The translations under genes and the position numbers were made by a program. Positions 1-11,358 of a stretch of DNA of 64,000 bases are shown here, in pieces. The notes below the pieces were generated by a model. That model was not told where the DNA came from. It ran no database searches and was given only the letters and a program-made list of their open reading frames with translations. How positions within the stretch are numbered: position 1 is the first letter of the stretch; every line of letters begins with the position of its first letter. Location of the stretch: NCBI RefSeq assembly GCF_020733635.1, contig NZ_JAJFZL010000001.1, positions 3,658,001-3,722,000 on the forward strand, given 5' to 3'. The DNA is from Nocardia spumae. GTDB lineage: Bacteria; Actinomycetota; Actinomycetes; Mycobacteriales; Mycobacteriaceae.

Positions 1-233
1 GCGGCGGGGGAGCCCTCCCGGTCCTGCGGGATGAACCCCCATTTCATTCCGGTCGGAAATCCCGCGCCGCCGCGCCCGCGCAGACCGGCGTCCTTGACGG
101 TGGCGATGACCTCGTCGGGACGCATACCCAGTGCGTGTGAGAGCGCGCGGTAGCCGTCGTGGCGCCGGTAGGTCTCCAGGGTCCAGGACTGCGGTTGGTC
201 CCAGTAGCGGGTGAGCACGGGTGCCAGCGTCAT
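1..233 (-). CDS. nuoF: NADH-quinone oxidoreductase subunit F, N-terminal part (runs off left edge)
   Basis: NuoF is the peripheral-arm subunit of complex I that carries FMN, the NADH site and a 4Fe-4S cluster. Only the first 77 codons are visible. They contain the glycine-rich [13 protein letters not shown] stretch of the NADH/FMN fold, which is diagnostic of the family. The ATG at 233 overlaps the nuoE stop (ATGA), so translation is probably coupled. The rest of the gene, and presumably nuoG onward, lies to the left of the window. Confidence 0.95.
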   Translation of the reverse strand, partial: MTLAPVLTRYWDQPQSWTLETYRRHDGYRALSHALGMRPDEVIATVKDAGLRGRGGAGFPTGMKWGFIPQDREGSPA

Positions 234-1000
234 GACTGTTCCCCCTGTCCGGACGACGAATCACGCAGGGACGTGGGACTTTCCGGCGAGCTCAACTCGC
301 GTGCGACCTGCAGTCCGGCCAGGGTCGCGGGGCCGGCCTCGCCGTCGTTCGCGCCCCGGCGCCGATCGGGGAATCCGGCGAGGATGCGCGCGGTCTCCCG
401 GAAGCTGCACAGCGGCGCGCCGCTGCGGGTGCCGGTGACGGGTTCACCCGAGCGCAGCGCATCGGTGAGGGCCCGAGCCGTTTCCGGGGTCTGGTTGTCG
501 AAGAACTCCCAATTCACCATCACGACCGGGGCGTAATCGCAGGCGGCGTTGCACTCGACGTGTTCGAGTGTGATGGCGCCGTCGGCCGTGGTCTCGCCGG
601 GCGCGATCTCCAGGTGCCGGGTCAGAGCCCCCAGGATTTCGTCACCGCCCATGACCGCGCACAGCGTGTTGGTGCACACGCCGACGTGATATTCCCCGGT
701 GGGGGTGCGCCGGTACATCGAATAGAAGGTGGCCACCGCGGTGACTTCGGCATCGGTGAGGCCGAGTTGTTCGGCGCAGAAGGCGATTCCGGTACCGGAG
801 ACGTAGCCTTCGACACTCTGCACCAGATGCAGCAGCGGTAACAGGGCCGACCGTGACTGCGGATAGCGGGCGATGATCCGCTGGGCCTCGTGCCCCAGAT
901 CCGCTCGCACCTCGGGCGGATAGGGCACGGGACGTCGCGACAGTTGCAGCAGGATGGGGGCCTGCTCGGCCGATGCGGCCTGGATCGGTTCGGCGGTCAT
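230..1000 (-). CDS. nuoE: NADH-quinone oxidoreductase subunit E
   Basis: This is the 24-kDa thioredoxin-like subunit of complex I, which binds the N1a 2Fe-2S cluster. The product is 256 aa. Four ligand cysteines are visible: C109 and C114 in CTNTLC, C150 and C154 in CNAAC. A serine/arginine-rich tail of about 60 residues follows the last conserved segment, making it longer than the roughly 165-residue E. coli protein. The ATG at 1000 overlaps the nuoD stop by 4 bp. An upstream extension in the same frame was rejected because it runs antiframe through nuoD. Confidence 0.95.
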   Translation of the reverse strand: MTAEPIQAASAEQAPILLQLSRRPVPYPPEVRADLGHEAQRIIARYPQSRSALLPLLHLVQSVEGYVSGTGIAFCAEQLGLTDAEVTAVATFYSMYRRTPTGEYHVGVCTNTLCAVMGGDEILGALTRHLEIAPGETTADGAITLEHVECNAACDYAPVVMVNWEFFDNQTPETARALTDALRSGEPVTGTRSGAPLCSFRETARILAGFPDRRRGANDGEAGPATLAGLQVARELSSPESPTSLRDSSSGQGEQS

Positions 1001-2325
1001 CGGTCGACACCACCCATCACCGGATCGATGCTGGCGACCGAGGCGATCACGTCGGCGACCATGCCGCCCTCGCACATCGCGGCCACCGCCTGCAGATTCG
1101 TGAACGAGGGATCGCGGAAATGGACGCGATAGGGCCGGGTTCCGCCGTCGGACACCATATGTACTCCCAGTTCCCCGCGCGGCGACTCGACCGCCGCGTA
1201 GACCTGTCCGGGCGGCACCCGCATCCCCTCGGTGACCAGTTTGAAGTGGTGGATGAGTCCTTCCATGGACGAGCCCATGATGGTGGCGATATGTTCGGGC
1301 GAGTTGCCGAGCCCGTCGGGGCCGAGTTCGAGGTCGGCGGGCCAGGCGATCTTCTTGTCGCTCACCATGACCGGACCGGGACGCAGGGTGTCCAGGCACT
1401 GTTCGACGATCTTGAGCGACTCCTTCATCTCCTCGATCCGGATCAGGTAGCGGCCGTAGCAGTCGCATCCGGAATCGGTGACGACATCGAATTCGTAGTT
1501 CTCGTATCCGCAGTACGGCTGGCTCTTGCGCAGATCGTGTGGCAGCCCGGCCGAGCGCAGCACCGGTCCGGTGATGCCCAATGCCATACACCCGCTCAGA
1601 TCGAGGTAGCCGATGCCGCGGGTGCGAGCTTTGAAGATCGGATTCTCGTTGAGCAGCAGTTCCATATCGCGCAGCCGTTTCGGCATGAGCGCCAGCAGAT
1701 CTCGAATCTTGCCGACCGCGTCGGCGGGCAGATCCTGGGCCAGTCCGCCAGGCCGGATATAGGCGTGGTTCATGCGCAGACCGGTGACGTTCTCGAAGAT
1801 GTCGAGGATCAGTTCGCGCTCTCGGAAGCCGAACAGCATCGGGGTCAGCGCCCCGAGTTCCATACCTCCGGTGGCCAGTGCCACCAGATGCGAGGAGATG
1901 CGGTTGAGTTCCATCAGCATCACCCGGATGACGCTGACCCGTTCGGGGATGTCGTCGGTGATGCCGAGCAGCTTCTCCACCGCCAGGCAGTAGACGGTCT
2001 CGTTGAACAGCGGGGACAGGTAGTCCATGCGGGTCACGAAGGTGACGCCCTGAACCCAGTTGCGGAATTCGAGATTCTTCTCGATGCCGGTGTGCAGGTA
2101 GCCGATTCCGCACCGCGCCTCGGTGACCGTCTCACCTTCGATCTCGAGAATCAGTCGCAGCACCCCATGGGTGGACGGGTGCTGGGGACCCATATTGACC
2201 ACGATCCGCTCTTCGGCCGCGCCGTCGAGCGCTTCGCGGACGTCGTCCCAGTCCTGCCCGACGACGGTGACGATCGGATCGTCGGCGGGAGCCGGTGTGG
2301 TGTCGGTGGTGTCGGTGTGACTCAT
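997..2325 (-). CDS. nuoD: NADH-quinone oxidoreductase subunit D
   Basis: This is the 49-kDa subunit of complex I, which lines the quinone pocket together with NuoB. It has 442 aa, and the family signature [14 protein letters not shown] is present after a short acidic N-terminal extension. The characteristic [12 protein letters not shown] and [11 protein letters not shown] segments are also present. The start at 2325 shares one base with the nuoC stop (TGATG arrangement), which decides it over longer in-frame alternatives. It is cotranscribed with the neighbouring nuo genes. Confidence 0.96.
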   Translation of the reverse strand: MSHTDTTDTTPAPADDPIVTVVGQDWDDVREALDGAAEERIVVNMGPQHPSTHGVLRLILEIEGETVTEARCGIGYLHTGIEKNLEFRNWVQGVTFVTRMDYLSPLFNETVYCLAVEKLLGITDDIPERVSVIRVMLMELNRISSHLVALATGGMELGALTPMLFGFRERELILDIFENVTGLRMNHAYIRPGGLAQDLPADAVGKIRDLLALMPKRLRDMELLLNENPIFKARTRGIGYLDLSGCMALGITGPVLRSAGLPHDLRKSQPYCGYENYEFDVVTDSGCDCYGRYLIRIEEMKESLKIVEQCLDTLRPGPVMVSDKKIAWPADLELGPDGLGNSPEHIATIMGSSMEGLIHHFKLVTEGMRVPPGQVYAAVESPRGELGVHMVSDGGTRPYRVHFRDPSFTNLQAVAAMCEGGMVADVIASVASIDPVMGGVDR

Positions 2326-3125
2326 CAGCTGTAGGCCCTCCGCTGGTCCGGCGGCGGTATCCGCGCGCCCTTGTACTCGACCGGGATCCCGCCGAGCGGG
2401 TAGTCCTTGCGCTGCGGATGCCCACGCCAGTCGTCGGGCATCATGATCCGGGTCAGTGACGGATGGCCGTCGAAGACGATGCCGAAGAAGTCGTAGGTTT
2501 CGCGCTCGTGCCAATCGGTGGTCGGATACACCGAGAACAGCGACGGCGTATGCGGATCGGCATCGGGCATCGACACCTCGACCCGGACGCGCCGATTGTG
2601 GGTGATCGACTGCAGATGGTAGGCGGCGTGGAGTTCGCGGCCGGTGTCGTCGGGGTAGTGCACACCGTCGACGCCCAGGCACAGTTCGAAGCGCAGTGCC
2701 GGTTCGTCGCGCAGGGCGCGTGCCACCTCGAGCACGCGCTCGCGCCGCACGTGCAGGGTGAGTTCGTCGGCGAACACCACGATCTTCTCGATCGCCGCGT
2801 GGAAATCCTGCTCGCCCAACGTATTTCGCAAAGCCAGCACCAGCTCGTCGAAGTAGGAGCCGTAGGGCGGTGGTGTACTTCCGGGCAGACTGACGGTGCG
2901 AACCAGGCGTCCGTATCCGGATGTATCCCCGGAGCCACGGCTGCCGAACATGCCGCGTCGTACGCCGATGACCTCGCTGTCCGGGCGGTCGTCGTCGCGA
3001 CCGCGGGCTTCCGGCTCGATGGCGGGCTCCTCCGCGGATTCGTATCCGCCTGTCGCGGCGGTGTTCTCGGGGGGTGTCTCGCTGCCGAGGGGATCCCCGG
3101 CGTTCCTGGGTGTGTCCACGGTCAT
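2325..3125 (-). CDS. nuoC: NADH-quinone oxidoreductase subunit C
   Basis: This is the 30-kDa subunit of the complex I peripheral arm. The 266-aa product has a low-complexity acidic N-terminus of about 60 residues, then the conserved core ending in [16 protein letters not shown] and [14 protein letters not shown], which is the family signature. The start at 3125 overlaps the nuoB stop by 4 bp. The disordered extension looks typical of actinobacterial NuoC rather than a mis-set start, because the coupled ATG is the natural one. Confidence 0.95.
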   Translation of the reverse strand: MTVDTPRNAGDPLGSETPPENTAATGGYESAEEPAIEPEARGRDDDRPDSEVIGVRRGMFGSRGSGDTSGYGRLVRTVSLPGSTPPPYGSYFDELVLALRNTLGEQDFHAAIEKIVVFADELTLHVRRERVLEVARALRDEPALRFELCLGVDGVHYPDDTGRELHAAYHLQSITHNRRVRVEVSMPDADPHTPSLFSVYPTTDWHERETYDFFGIVFDGHPSLTRIMMPDDWRGHPQRKDYPLGGIPVEYKGARIPPPDQRRAYS

Positions 3126-3676
3126 CGCAGCAGCCCCTTCATCTGGATGGTCGGGGTGGAGGCGAGTGCCGCGGCTTCCGCCGCGCGCACGGCCTCGGCG
3201 CGATCGACGCCCAGCGGCATCTCCTGAATCTTCTCGTGCAGTTTCAGGATCGCGTGCAACAGCATCTCCGGCCGGGGCGGACATCCGGGCAGGTAGATGT
3301 CGACGGGCACGACGTGATCCACCCCCTGCACGATCGCGTAGTTGTTGAACATGCCCCCGGAGGAGGCGCAGACGCCCATCGCGAGCACCCACTTCGGTTC
3401 GGTCATCTGGTCGTAGACCTGCCGGAGCACCGGAGCCATCTTCTGACTGACCCGGCCGGCGACGATCATCAGATCGGCCTGCCTGGGGGAGGCGCGGAAC
3501 ACCTCCATCCCGAATCGGGCGCTGTCGAAGCGGCCGGCGCCGGTGGCCATCATCTCGATCGCGCAGCAGGCCAATCCGAACGTCGCGGGCCACAGCGAGC
3601 CCTTGCGCATATATCCGGCGAACTGTTCGACCGTGCTCAGCAGGAAGCCGCTGGGCAATTTCTCCTCGAGCCCCAT
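3122..3676 (-). CDS. nuoB: NADH-quinone oxidoreductase subunit B
   Basis: This is the 20-kDa subunit holding cluster N2, the last 4Fe-4S cluster before quinone. The product has 184 aa. The adjacent cysteine pair is seen in [11 protein letters not shown]; the other ligands are in GVCASSGG and LPGCPPRPE. Its stop overlaps the nuoC start by 4 bp. About 100 bp separate it from nuoA, the only sizeable gap inside the operon; I see no gene there. Confidence 0.96.
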   Translation of the reverse strand: MGLEEKLPSGFLLSTVEQFAGYMRKGSLWPATFGLACCAIEMMATGAGRFDSARFGMEVFRASPRQADLMIVAGRVSQKMAPVLRQVYDQMTEPKWVLAMGVCASSGGMFNNYAIVQGVDHVVPVDIYLPGCPPRPEMLLHAILKLHEKIQEMPLGVDRAEAVRAAEAAALASTPTIQMKGLLR

Positions 3677-3779
3677 CTTGGATCTACTCTCACTTCCGTG
3701 TGCGAATCCTCGGTCCCGGCTGCTGCCGGGACGACGGGTTGGGTGTGTGGTACCGACGGGCGGGCCGCGCCCGTCACGT

Positions 3780-4160
3780 TCAGTCCCAGCTCAGACCGCC
3801 GCGCCTCCACTCGTAGGCGTAGGCCACCGAGACGTTGAAGATGAACAGCGCCATGGCGGCCAGCCCGAAGACGCCGAGGGCATCGAAGTGCACTGCCCAC
3901 GGATACAAGAACACGATCTCGATATCGAAGATGATGAACAGCATCGCTGTGAGGTAGTACTTCACCGGAAAGCGTTGTCCCGTAGCGTTTCCGGGCCCGC
4001 CACCGAGGGCGTGGGGGGTGGGCTGGATACCGCATTCGTAGGCTTCGAGTTTGGCGCGGTTGTAGCGTTTGGGGCCGACCACGGCGGCCAGCAGTATCGA
4101 TCCCAGTGCGAACGCGGCCGCGATCGCACCGAGCACAAGAGTCGGCACCTGGGTATTCAC
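3780..4160 (-). CDS. nuoA: NADH-quinone oxidoreductase subunit A
   Basis: NuoA is a small membrane subunit of complex I. The 126-aa product has three hydrophobic helices (about residues 8-30, 66-88 and 96-116) and the conserved [11 protein letters not shown] loop between helices 1 and 2. The start is GTG at 4160, preceded by a GAGAGG Shine-Dalgarno-like stretch about 10 bases upstream. It is the first gene of the operon, so the promoter should lie in 4161-4508. Confidence 0.94.
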   Translation of the reverse strand: MNTQVPTLVLGAIAAAFALGSILLAAVVGPKRYNRAKLEAYECGIQPTPHALGGGPGNATGQRFPVKYYLTAMLFIIFDIEIVFLYPWAVHFDALGVFGLAAMALFIFNVSVAYAYEWRRGGLSWD

Positions 4161-4508
4161 AGCGGCACAACCTCTCCCTCGCCGGCAATTGCCGAGGCGG
4201 GGCTGACATCGTCGTCTGCCGGGCCAGTCTCACCCCGAGGCGCAGCTCGCAAGGAGCGCAGAACGACAGGGCCGGCAGGCAGGGCGACCGTTCATATCAA
4301 CACCCACGCTCATGTGAGCTACAGCACAGCCTACAACCGCTCTTTCTGAATGCCGTGCGTTCTGCCGGGGTCTTTGATCGAATTCGAAACTGTCACTTAT
4401 GACCGAAACGGCATAATCGACGCCCCGTACCCGGGCGCGCCGGGGGCGGAAGCGGACATGACGAAACGGCCGATCGACACCATGGCGACCGGCCGTGACG
4501 AGTGGGGA
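4161..4508. other. Intergenic region upstream of the nuo operon
   Basis: This stretch of 348 bp separates nuoA from the receiver-like gene, both on the minus strand. It must hold the nuo promoter if the operon starts at nuoA. It contains an AT-richer stretch around 4300-4430. I cannot assign specific -35/-10 elements with confidence and see no convincing gene in it. Confidence 0.4.
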
Positions 4509-4919
4509 TCAGGCCGCGGGGCGGGTTTCGAGGGCGGCCGTGACCGCCGCGGTGAGCTCGAACGGGTCGAGCGGATGGGCGACCGCCGCTTCGGCTCGTG
4601 ACCAGGCCGCCAGCCATACGTCGTCGGCGCGGCCGGTGAGCACGACGATCGGCGGACAGTCCGCGATCTCGTCCTTGAGCTGTTTGGCCAGTCCCATTCC
4701 GCCGGTGGGCGCGGCCTCGCCGTCGAGAACGACCAGGTCGATGTCACCGGCGTCGAGTCGCTCGATCACCATCGGCGCGGTCGCGGTCGCGTGATATTCG
4801 AACCGCGGCAGGTCGGGGTGGGGATGCTTACCCAGCGCCGACATCACCTGATCACGGGTATCGGCATCGCTGCTGTACACGAGAACCTGCAGCGCGGCGG
4901 GGCCGTTCGCATCGGACAT
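4509..4919 (-). CDS. Atypical response-regulator receiver protein next to nuo
   Basis: This is a stand-alone receiver-domain protein of 136 aa with no output domain. The likely phospho-acceptor is D66 in DLVVLD; acidic residues D18 and D20 could form part of the metal pocket, and VVLTG supplies the switch threonine. The position normally held by the invariant lysine (KP motif) reads AHPLD, so the lysine appears replaced by histidine. Mycobacteria also keep a receiver-only gene close upstream of nuoA (Rv3143 in M. tuberculosis), so a link to respiration is plausible. It may signal without classical phosphorylation. No partner kinase is visible. Confidence 0.75.
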   Translation of the reverse strand: MSDANGPAALQVLVYSSDADTRDQVMSALGKHPHPDLPRFEYHATATAPMVIERLDAGDIDLVVLDGEAAPTGGMGLAKQLKDEIADCPPIVVLTGRADDVWLAAWSRAEAAVAHPLDPFELTAAVTAALETRPAA

Positions 4920-5146
4920 AGTCGGATGCTACGTCTACCGGGGCCGATGCCGTGGCAGCTTCGGCCGCAGCGTTCCCCGGGCCCGGCGTGGCGCCGGATC
5001 CCCACTGCACCGCGAGGTTGATCGTCCCGATCGGAATCGTTGCTGGTCAACGAGGAGAAAAAGCGGGATCCTGATAACCGGCGGCAGTTCCTGGCCGGAC
5101 CGTCGCCAGGCCGGGCGAAACAACGACAGGCACAGGGCGGTGCGCG

Positions 5147-5575
5147 ATGCGAATTTCGGAGGTTCTACGTAACAAGGGCGCCGAGGTGGTCACGATCGAA
5201 CCGGAGGCGACCGTGAGCCGGCTGCTGGAGGTGCTGGCCGAGCACAATGTCGGCGCGGTGGTGGTATGCGGCGCGGGCGGCACACTGGACGGCATCGTCT
5301 CGGAGCGGGACGTGGTCCGATGCCTGCATCGGACGGGTGCGCGACTGCTCGGAGAGCCGGTGTCCGGCATCATGACCGCGATCGTGCATACCTGCTCACC
5401 GGAGGATCGAGTCGAGAGCCTGCGGGCGACGATGACCGAGCACCGGATCCGCCACCTGCCGGTGGTCGATCGCGGCCGCATGGTCGGCATCGTCAGTATC
5501 GGCGATGTGGTCAAGAGCGCGATCTCGGAGTTGCAGGACGAGCGCGAACACCTCGAGCAGTACCTGCAAGGCTGA
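5147..5575 (+). CDS. CBS-domain pair protein
   Basis: This 142-aa protein is made almost entirely of two CBS motifs, about residues 5-65 and 70-130. Recognisable pieces are GIVSERDVVRCL at the end of the first and HLPVVDRGRMVGIVSIGDVV in the second. Such pairs bind adenine nucleotides or related ligands and act as small sensor or regulatory modules. A predicted helix (DEREHLEQYLQG) closes the protein. It faces the porin-like peptide genes tail to tail, separated by an inverted repeat. Its target is unknown. Confidence 0.88.
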   Translation: MRISEVLRNKGAEVVTIEPEATVSRLLEVLAEHNVGAVVVCGAGGTLDGIVSERDVVRCLHRTGARLLGEPVSGIMTAIVHTCSPEDRVESLRATMTEHRIRHLPVVDRGRMVGIVSIGDVVKSAISELQDEREHLEQYLQG

Positions 5576-5590
5576 CCCGGTGCCGGGTCA
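5573..5590. terminator. Inverted repeat between convergent genes
   Basis: The arms TGACCCG and CGGGTCA are a perfect 7-bp match around a 4-base loop. The repeat overlaps the stop codon of the CBS gene and lies 12 bp beyond the stop of the minus-strand peptide gene. Its position suggests a bidirectional terminator, although there is no U-tract. Confidence 0.35.
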
Positions 5591-5601
5591 CGGACGTCGA
5601 A

Positions 5602-5706
5602 TCAGGCCAGTCCCCACGCTTGCAGCAGGTAGGTGATGTTGGCGGCGATCGACGTCACCGTGTTGGCCAGATTCAGCACGGCGGAGCCGGCATCGAGGAT
5701 CGGCAC
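5602..5706 (-). CDS. 34-aa amphipathic peptide, porin-like, paralogue 1
   Basis: A GTG start at 5706 has a GGAG ribosome-binding site seven bases upstream and is followed by 34 codons. The peptide MPILDAGSAVLNLANTVTSI(...) ends in LLQAWGLA. It aligns without gaps to the 34-residue peptide encoded at 5956-6060, sharing GS at 7-8, LNLAN at 11-15, S19, AN at 22-23, LL at 27-28 and WG at 31-32 (about 16 of 34 identical). There is no signal peptide. The length, amphipathic character and lack of a leader recall the PorA/PorH channel peptides of corynebacterial mycolate envelopes; that assignment is inference. Confidence 0.7.
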   Translation of the reverse strand: MPILDAGSAVLNLANTVTSIAANITYLLQAWGLA

Positions 5707-5773
5707 GGAAAAACTCCATTCTTCGTGAAACCAGTGCCGGTCAACGGTAGGGCGGCGCGGGACGGGCGGCAAT

Positions 5774-5791
5774 GTGACCGTATCCGGTCAC
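5774..5791. promoter_or_regulatory. 18-bp inverted repeat between the two peptide genes
   Basis: GTGACCG and CGGTCAC are separated by four bases. The repeat lies about 70 bp upstream of the first peptide's start, and downstream of the second peptide gene. It could be an operator for the former or a terminator for the latter; the sequence does not decide. Confidence 0.3.
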
Positions 5792-5955
5792 CTGCTGCCG
5801 ACCGGCCGCGCCGTAGCGTGCTGAACGTTTGCGGCCGTGACTGTTTCACTACCGGGCAGATACCCAGGACGATATCCGGGTGGCTCTCGCGGTGTGCCAA
5901 TTCACAGTTTGAAGCCGAGGTGTTCCACATCAAGCCGAACGCTGCGGCGCACGTC

Positions 5956-6060
5956 CTACAGCGAGCCCCAGGACGACAGCAGGCTCTCGAAGTTGGCGAC
6001 GAGCGAGAGAAAATTGTTGGCCAGATTCAACGCCGACGATCCGAGGCTGAGCAGGTCCAT
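5956..6060 (-). CDS. 34-aa amphipathic peptide, porin-like, paralogue 2
   Basis: The ATG at 6060 is preceded by a strong AAAGGAG site with an 8-base spacer, which sets the start; longer in-frame extension is not needed. The 34-residue product begins MDLLSLGSSALNLANNFLSL and ends LLSSWGSL. It is rich in Ser, Leu and Asn, with periodic hydrophobics expected for an amphipathic helix, and has no cleavable signal. It is the same length as its neighbour at 5602-5706. Both could be O-mycoloylated on serine as PorA and PorH are, but this is only an analogy. Confidence 0.75.
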   Translation of the reverse strand: MDLLSLGSSALNLANNFLSLVANFESLLSSWGSL

Positions 6061-6685
6061 GGTGGGCGCTCCTTTCGGTAGGACTGTCGCTCCATGAGGT
6101 GAAGCGGTGGGCAATTGCTCGGCTATCCATTCGGCGACCCGGGTGTACAAGGGTGGATCGCCGAGATGTTGGCATACAGGCCTTTTCGGCTACCGACGAG
6201 GATACGCTGTGGCAACCGAAATCGGCGTACCGTTCACGACGCCGATCGATGTGAGCCCAAAGATGTCCGGTCCGTCCGCATTCGGTCGTGACCATTCGGC
6301 GGGGTCCGACCCGGATCGCGGCCCGCCGGCGAATCCGCAATTGCCGCACGGTGATTGGATATTCATCGATTCGTGACCGTGAAATCCGGTATGTGGCGGG
6401 GCGTTTCGGGGCAGAATGCTGTGCGGGCGGTTCGTTCGGAACCACGAGTTCGCTGGTGCCGGCATCGGTGTATCGGGTGGGGTTCGAGACGTGCGCAGTC
6501 CCTCGGAGCCCACCGCCCGGCCATAGCGCTGTGGAGGCGTTCCGAACGGCCGCCGACCACCCCTGGGTGCTGCCTGTCGCCTTCGTCGATTCGATCGGTG
6601 GTCGATCCCGTATTAGGGTTCGTGGGCGCATGCCGGTCGGCACAATCGGCGGCGCCGAACCGGCCGCTCGATCCGAAGGAAACCC
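6061..6685. other. Intergenic region, no supported gene
   Basis: These 625 bp separate the leftward peptide gene from the rightward lipoprotein gene, so both promoters should be here. The open frames in it have no ribosome-binding site, composition or motif that supports them. The stretch around 6340-6420 is less GC-rich. Nothing else was identified. Confidence 0.5.
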
Positions 6686-7087
6686 ATGCGCCGCACCGTA
6701 TTCGCCGCCACTCTGATCGCCGCCGCCCTGGCGGTCGGGGCGTGCGGCGGTTCCACCGACGATCACGGCAGCCCTGCCCCGTCGACGTCAGCCGTGGCGC
6801 AGGCCGGCGGTGCCGCCTCGAACGGTCCCGCGGCGGGCCAGGACTGCGCCGCGCAGCCCTGGCCCCGGCCACTGCCCGATTTTCGCGGCAAGCGTTTGGG
6901 CGAGACCGTTGTCGGCGCGGGACTGTGTTTCGCCATCACGTCGATCACCGCGGCCGACGGACACGATGTGATGAACGATCCCACGGCCGCGACCACCCCG
7001 TGGACGGTGTCCGGGCAGCAGCCCGCGGCGGGCACCTCGGTCGCCGCCGACACGCCGGTCACATTGACCGTCGAAGCGCCGCACTGA
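6686..7087 (+). CDS. Lipoprotein with PASTA-like domain
   Basis: This is a 133-aa exported lipoprotein. The signal peptide ends in a lipobox LAVGAC, so C20 would be lipidated and the mature protein tethered outside the membrane. After a Ser/Ala/Gly-rich linker (21-60), residues about 62-131 look like one PASTA repeat: PLPDFRGKRLGE at the start and GQQPAAGTSVAADTPVTLTV at the end. PASTA domains bind peptidoglycan or muropeptides in kinases and penicillin-binding proteins. A free single-PASTA lipoprotein could be a cell-wall sensor. RBS GAAGGAAA precedes the ATG. Confidence 0.75.
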   Translation: MRRTVFAATLIAAALAVGACGGSTDDHGSPAPSTSAVAQAGGAASNGPAAGQDCAAQPWPRPLPDFRGKRLGETVVGAGLCFAITSITAADGHDVMNDPTAATTPWTVSGQQPAAGTSVAADTPVTLTVEAPH

Positions 7088-7104
7088 GCCGCGCCGGGCG
7101 TGTG

Positions 7105-8088
<984 letters not shown>

Positions 8089-8158
8089 GCGAGCCGTCCT
8101 CCTGAGGTGGCGTCGAGTGAATACGTGAGCCGCGGTGAACTCACTGCGCCGACGCTAC

Positions 8159-8186
8159 GACTTGGAGTGTGCTCCAAGTCAAATTC
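8159..8186 (-). promoter_or_regulatory. MerR-type promoter with 22-bp palindrome upstream of aldo/keto reductase
   Basis: Read on the minus strand, TTGACT is followed by a 19-base spacer and then TAGCGT. The spacer contains most of a perfect 9-bp inverted repeat (GACTTGGAG-TGTG-CTCCAAGTC on the plus strand). An overlong 19-bp spacer filled by a dyad is the hallmark of promoters activated by MerR-family proteins. No MerR gene is in the window. Confidence 0.6.
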
Positions 8187-8198
8187 CCGGGGCCGGGT

Positions 8199-8645
8199 TC
8201 AGTCGTCGAGTCGTTTCACCAGGGTCGCGAGCGCCGCACCGAGGGTTCGGCGCTGGTCGGGGCCGATATCGTCGAGCGCGTCGGCGAAGCGCTGGATCCG
8301 GGCCGAGGTGAGCCCGTTCACCAGAGATTTCGCCTGGTCGGTGACTGTCAGCAACTGTGCGCGCCCATCGGCCGGATCGGCGGTGCGTTCGAGGTAGCCG
8401 TACTTCTCCAGCCCCGACACGATGCGCGACATCGTCGGCGCGGTGACGTGTTCGGCAGCGGCGAGATCACCCAGCCGCATCGGTCCGCTGCGAACGAGAG
8501 TGCCCAGCGCCGCCGCCGATCCGGGACTCAGCGCACCGAGATCGCCGGAGCGGCGCAACAGCCGGGTGATGCGACCGAGGGCGAAGTACAGATCCGCCGC
8601 CTCGGCGAGTTCCTCGGCGCTGCGCGTGCGCTCCTGATGGATCAT
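8199..8645 (-). CDS. MarR-family transcriptional regulator
   Basis: A 148-aa winged-helix protein. The recognition region LAAAEHVTAPTMSRIVSGLEKYGYLERTADPADGR is the classic MarR helix-turn-helix plus wing with a DxR wing tip. It sits upstream of the aldo/keto reductase on the same strand with a 110-bp gap and could regulate it or itself. The ligand is unknown. Confidence 0.9.
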   Translation of the reverse strand: MIHQERTRSAEELAEAADLYFALGRITRLLRRSGDLGALSPGSAAALGTLVRSGPMRLGDLAAAEHVTAPTMSRIVSGLEKYGYLERTADPADGRAQLLTVTDQAKSLVNGLTSARIQRFADALDDIGPDQRRTLGAALATLVKRLDD

Positions 8646-8801
8646 CCGGTGTCGCTCCTACCCGGGTGCTGGTGCCGCCGATCCTCGCATCGACGGCAAT
8701 ATCCGATTCGGTAAGTATGCCCTCTCGTCCGACCCCCTCGAGTCCGGCCCGCAGGTCCGCGCACTCGCGGCGCGGCGACTCCGGATGCCGGGCGCGGTGG
8801 T

Positions 8802-9737
8802 TCACGCGGGCGCCGCGGGACGCGGCAGCCGGCGCACAGGGCCGGTGCCGACCGGGTCGTCGCCGATCGGCTGGAAGGCGCGATCGCCGACCCGGCCGTG
8901 GTCGACCATATGCGCGACGAACAGCCGGGCCGCGGGAGTGGGAGTCTCGGTCGTCACCGCATGCCAGGGACGATCGAGCGGGGTGCCGTCGATCGGGACG
9001 ACGACGAGATTGCCCTGTGTCACATCCGATTCCACCGCATCACTGTGGATCAGCGTGAGCCCCAGTCCTTCCCGGGCCGCGGCCAGCACCGCGCCGTGCG
9101 TCCCCAGGGTCAGCGCCGGCGGACGGATCTGCAGTCGATCCAGCAGTGCCAGGGTGGTGTCGCGGGTGCCCGAACCCGGACCGCGCAAGAGCCAGGTCGC
9201 GGCGCGCGGATCGTGGCAGCGGCCCGGCGCGCCGACGACCACCAGGCGGCTGGGCCGGCGGGCACGGACTACCAGGCCGGTATCGCGCGGCGGGCGACCG
9301 GCGATCACGAGATCCGTTTCATGGTGCTGCAGTTCGATGAACAGCAGATCTCGGGGGTGAATGGACAGGCCGACCTCGATCTCGGGGTAGCGATCGCGAA
9401 ACGACACCAGCAGTCGCAGCAGCACGTATTCACCAGCGGTGGCGACCACACCGATCCGCAACCGCCCGGTTTCGGCGCGGCGGACCGCGGCATGGGCCTC
9501 TTTCATCAATCCGAGGATGCTCCGGCAGTATTCGGCATACACCCGGCCCGCCTCGGTGAGCACGATACCGCGACCGGATTTCGCGATGAGTTTCGCGTCC
9601 AGTTGCTTTTCGATATGTGCCACTGCCGCCGATGCGGCGGCCTCGGTGATGTGCAGTTGGGCCGCTGCGCGCCGAATGCTGTTGTGACGGGCCACAGCCA
9701 GAAACGTTTCCATTCGGACCGCACTCACCGTTCCCAT
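8802..9737 (-). CDS. cbbR: LysR-family regulator, probable CbbR
   Basis: A 311-aa LysR-type activator. The N-terminal helix-turn-helix (MRMETFLAVARHNSIRRAAA, then AAASAAVAHIEKQLDAKL) is followed by the effector-binding domain. It is divergent from cbbL with about 120 bp between starts, the standard position of CbbR, which activates Calvin-cycle operons in response to metabolites such as RuBP or NADPH. Assignment to cbbR rests on this context as well as the fold. The C-terminus is extended by an Arg/Pro-rich tail. Confidence 0.85.
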   Translation of the reverse strand: MGTVSAVRMETFLAVARHNSIRRAAAQLHITEAAASAAVAHIEKQLDAKLIAKSGRGIVLTEAGRVYAEYCRSILGLMKEAHAAVRRAETGRLRIGVVATAGEYVLLRLLVSFRDRYPEIEVGLSIHPRDLLFIELQHHETDLVIAGRPPRDTGLVVRARRPSRLVVVGAPGRCHDPRAATWLLRGPGSGTRDTTLALLDRLQIRPPALTLGTHGAVLAAAREGLGLTLIHSDAVESDVTQGNLVVVPIDGTPLDRPWHAVTTETPTPAARLFVAHMVDHGRVGDRAFQPIGDDPVGTGPVRRLPRPAAPA

Positions 9738-9754
9738 CTACAGACGGTAGCAAA

Positions 9755-11301
<1,547 letters not shown>

Positions 11302-11358
11302 GCGCCGCCGCGGTACGAGCCGACCGAATCTACCCAGACCGAAATGTGAGGAGGCGCA

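Noticed and set aside
6190..6513. A 107-codon minus-strand frame in the gap before the lipoprotein gene
   Set aside because: Pro/Ser/Arg-rich without a Shine-Dalgarno sequence or domain; likely non-coding.
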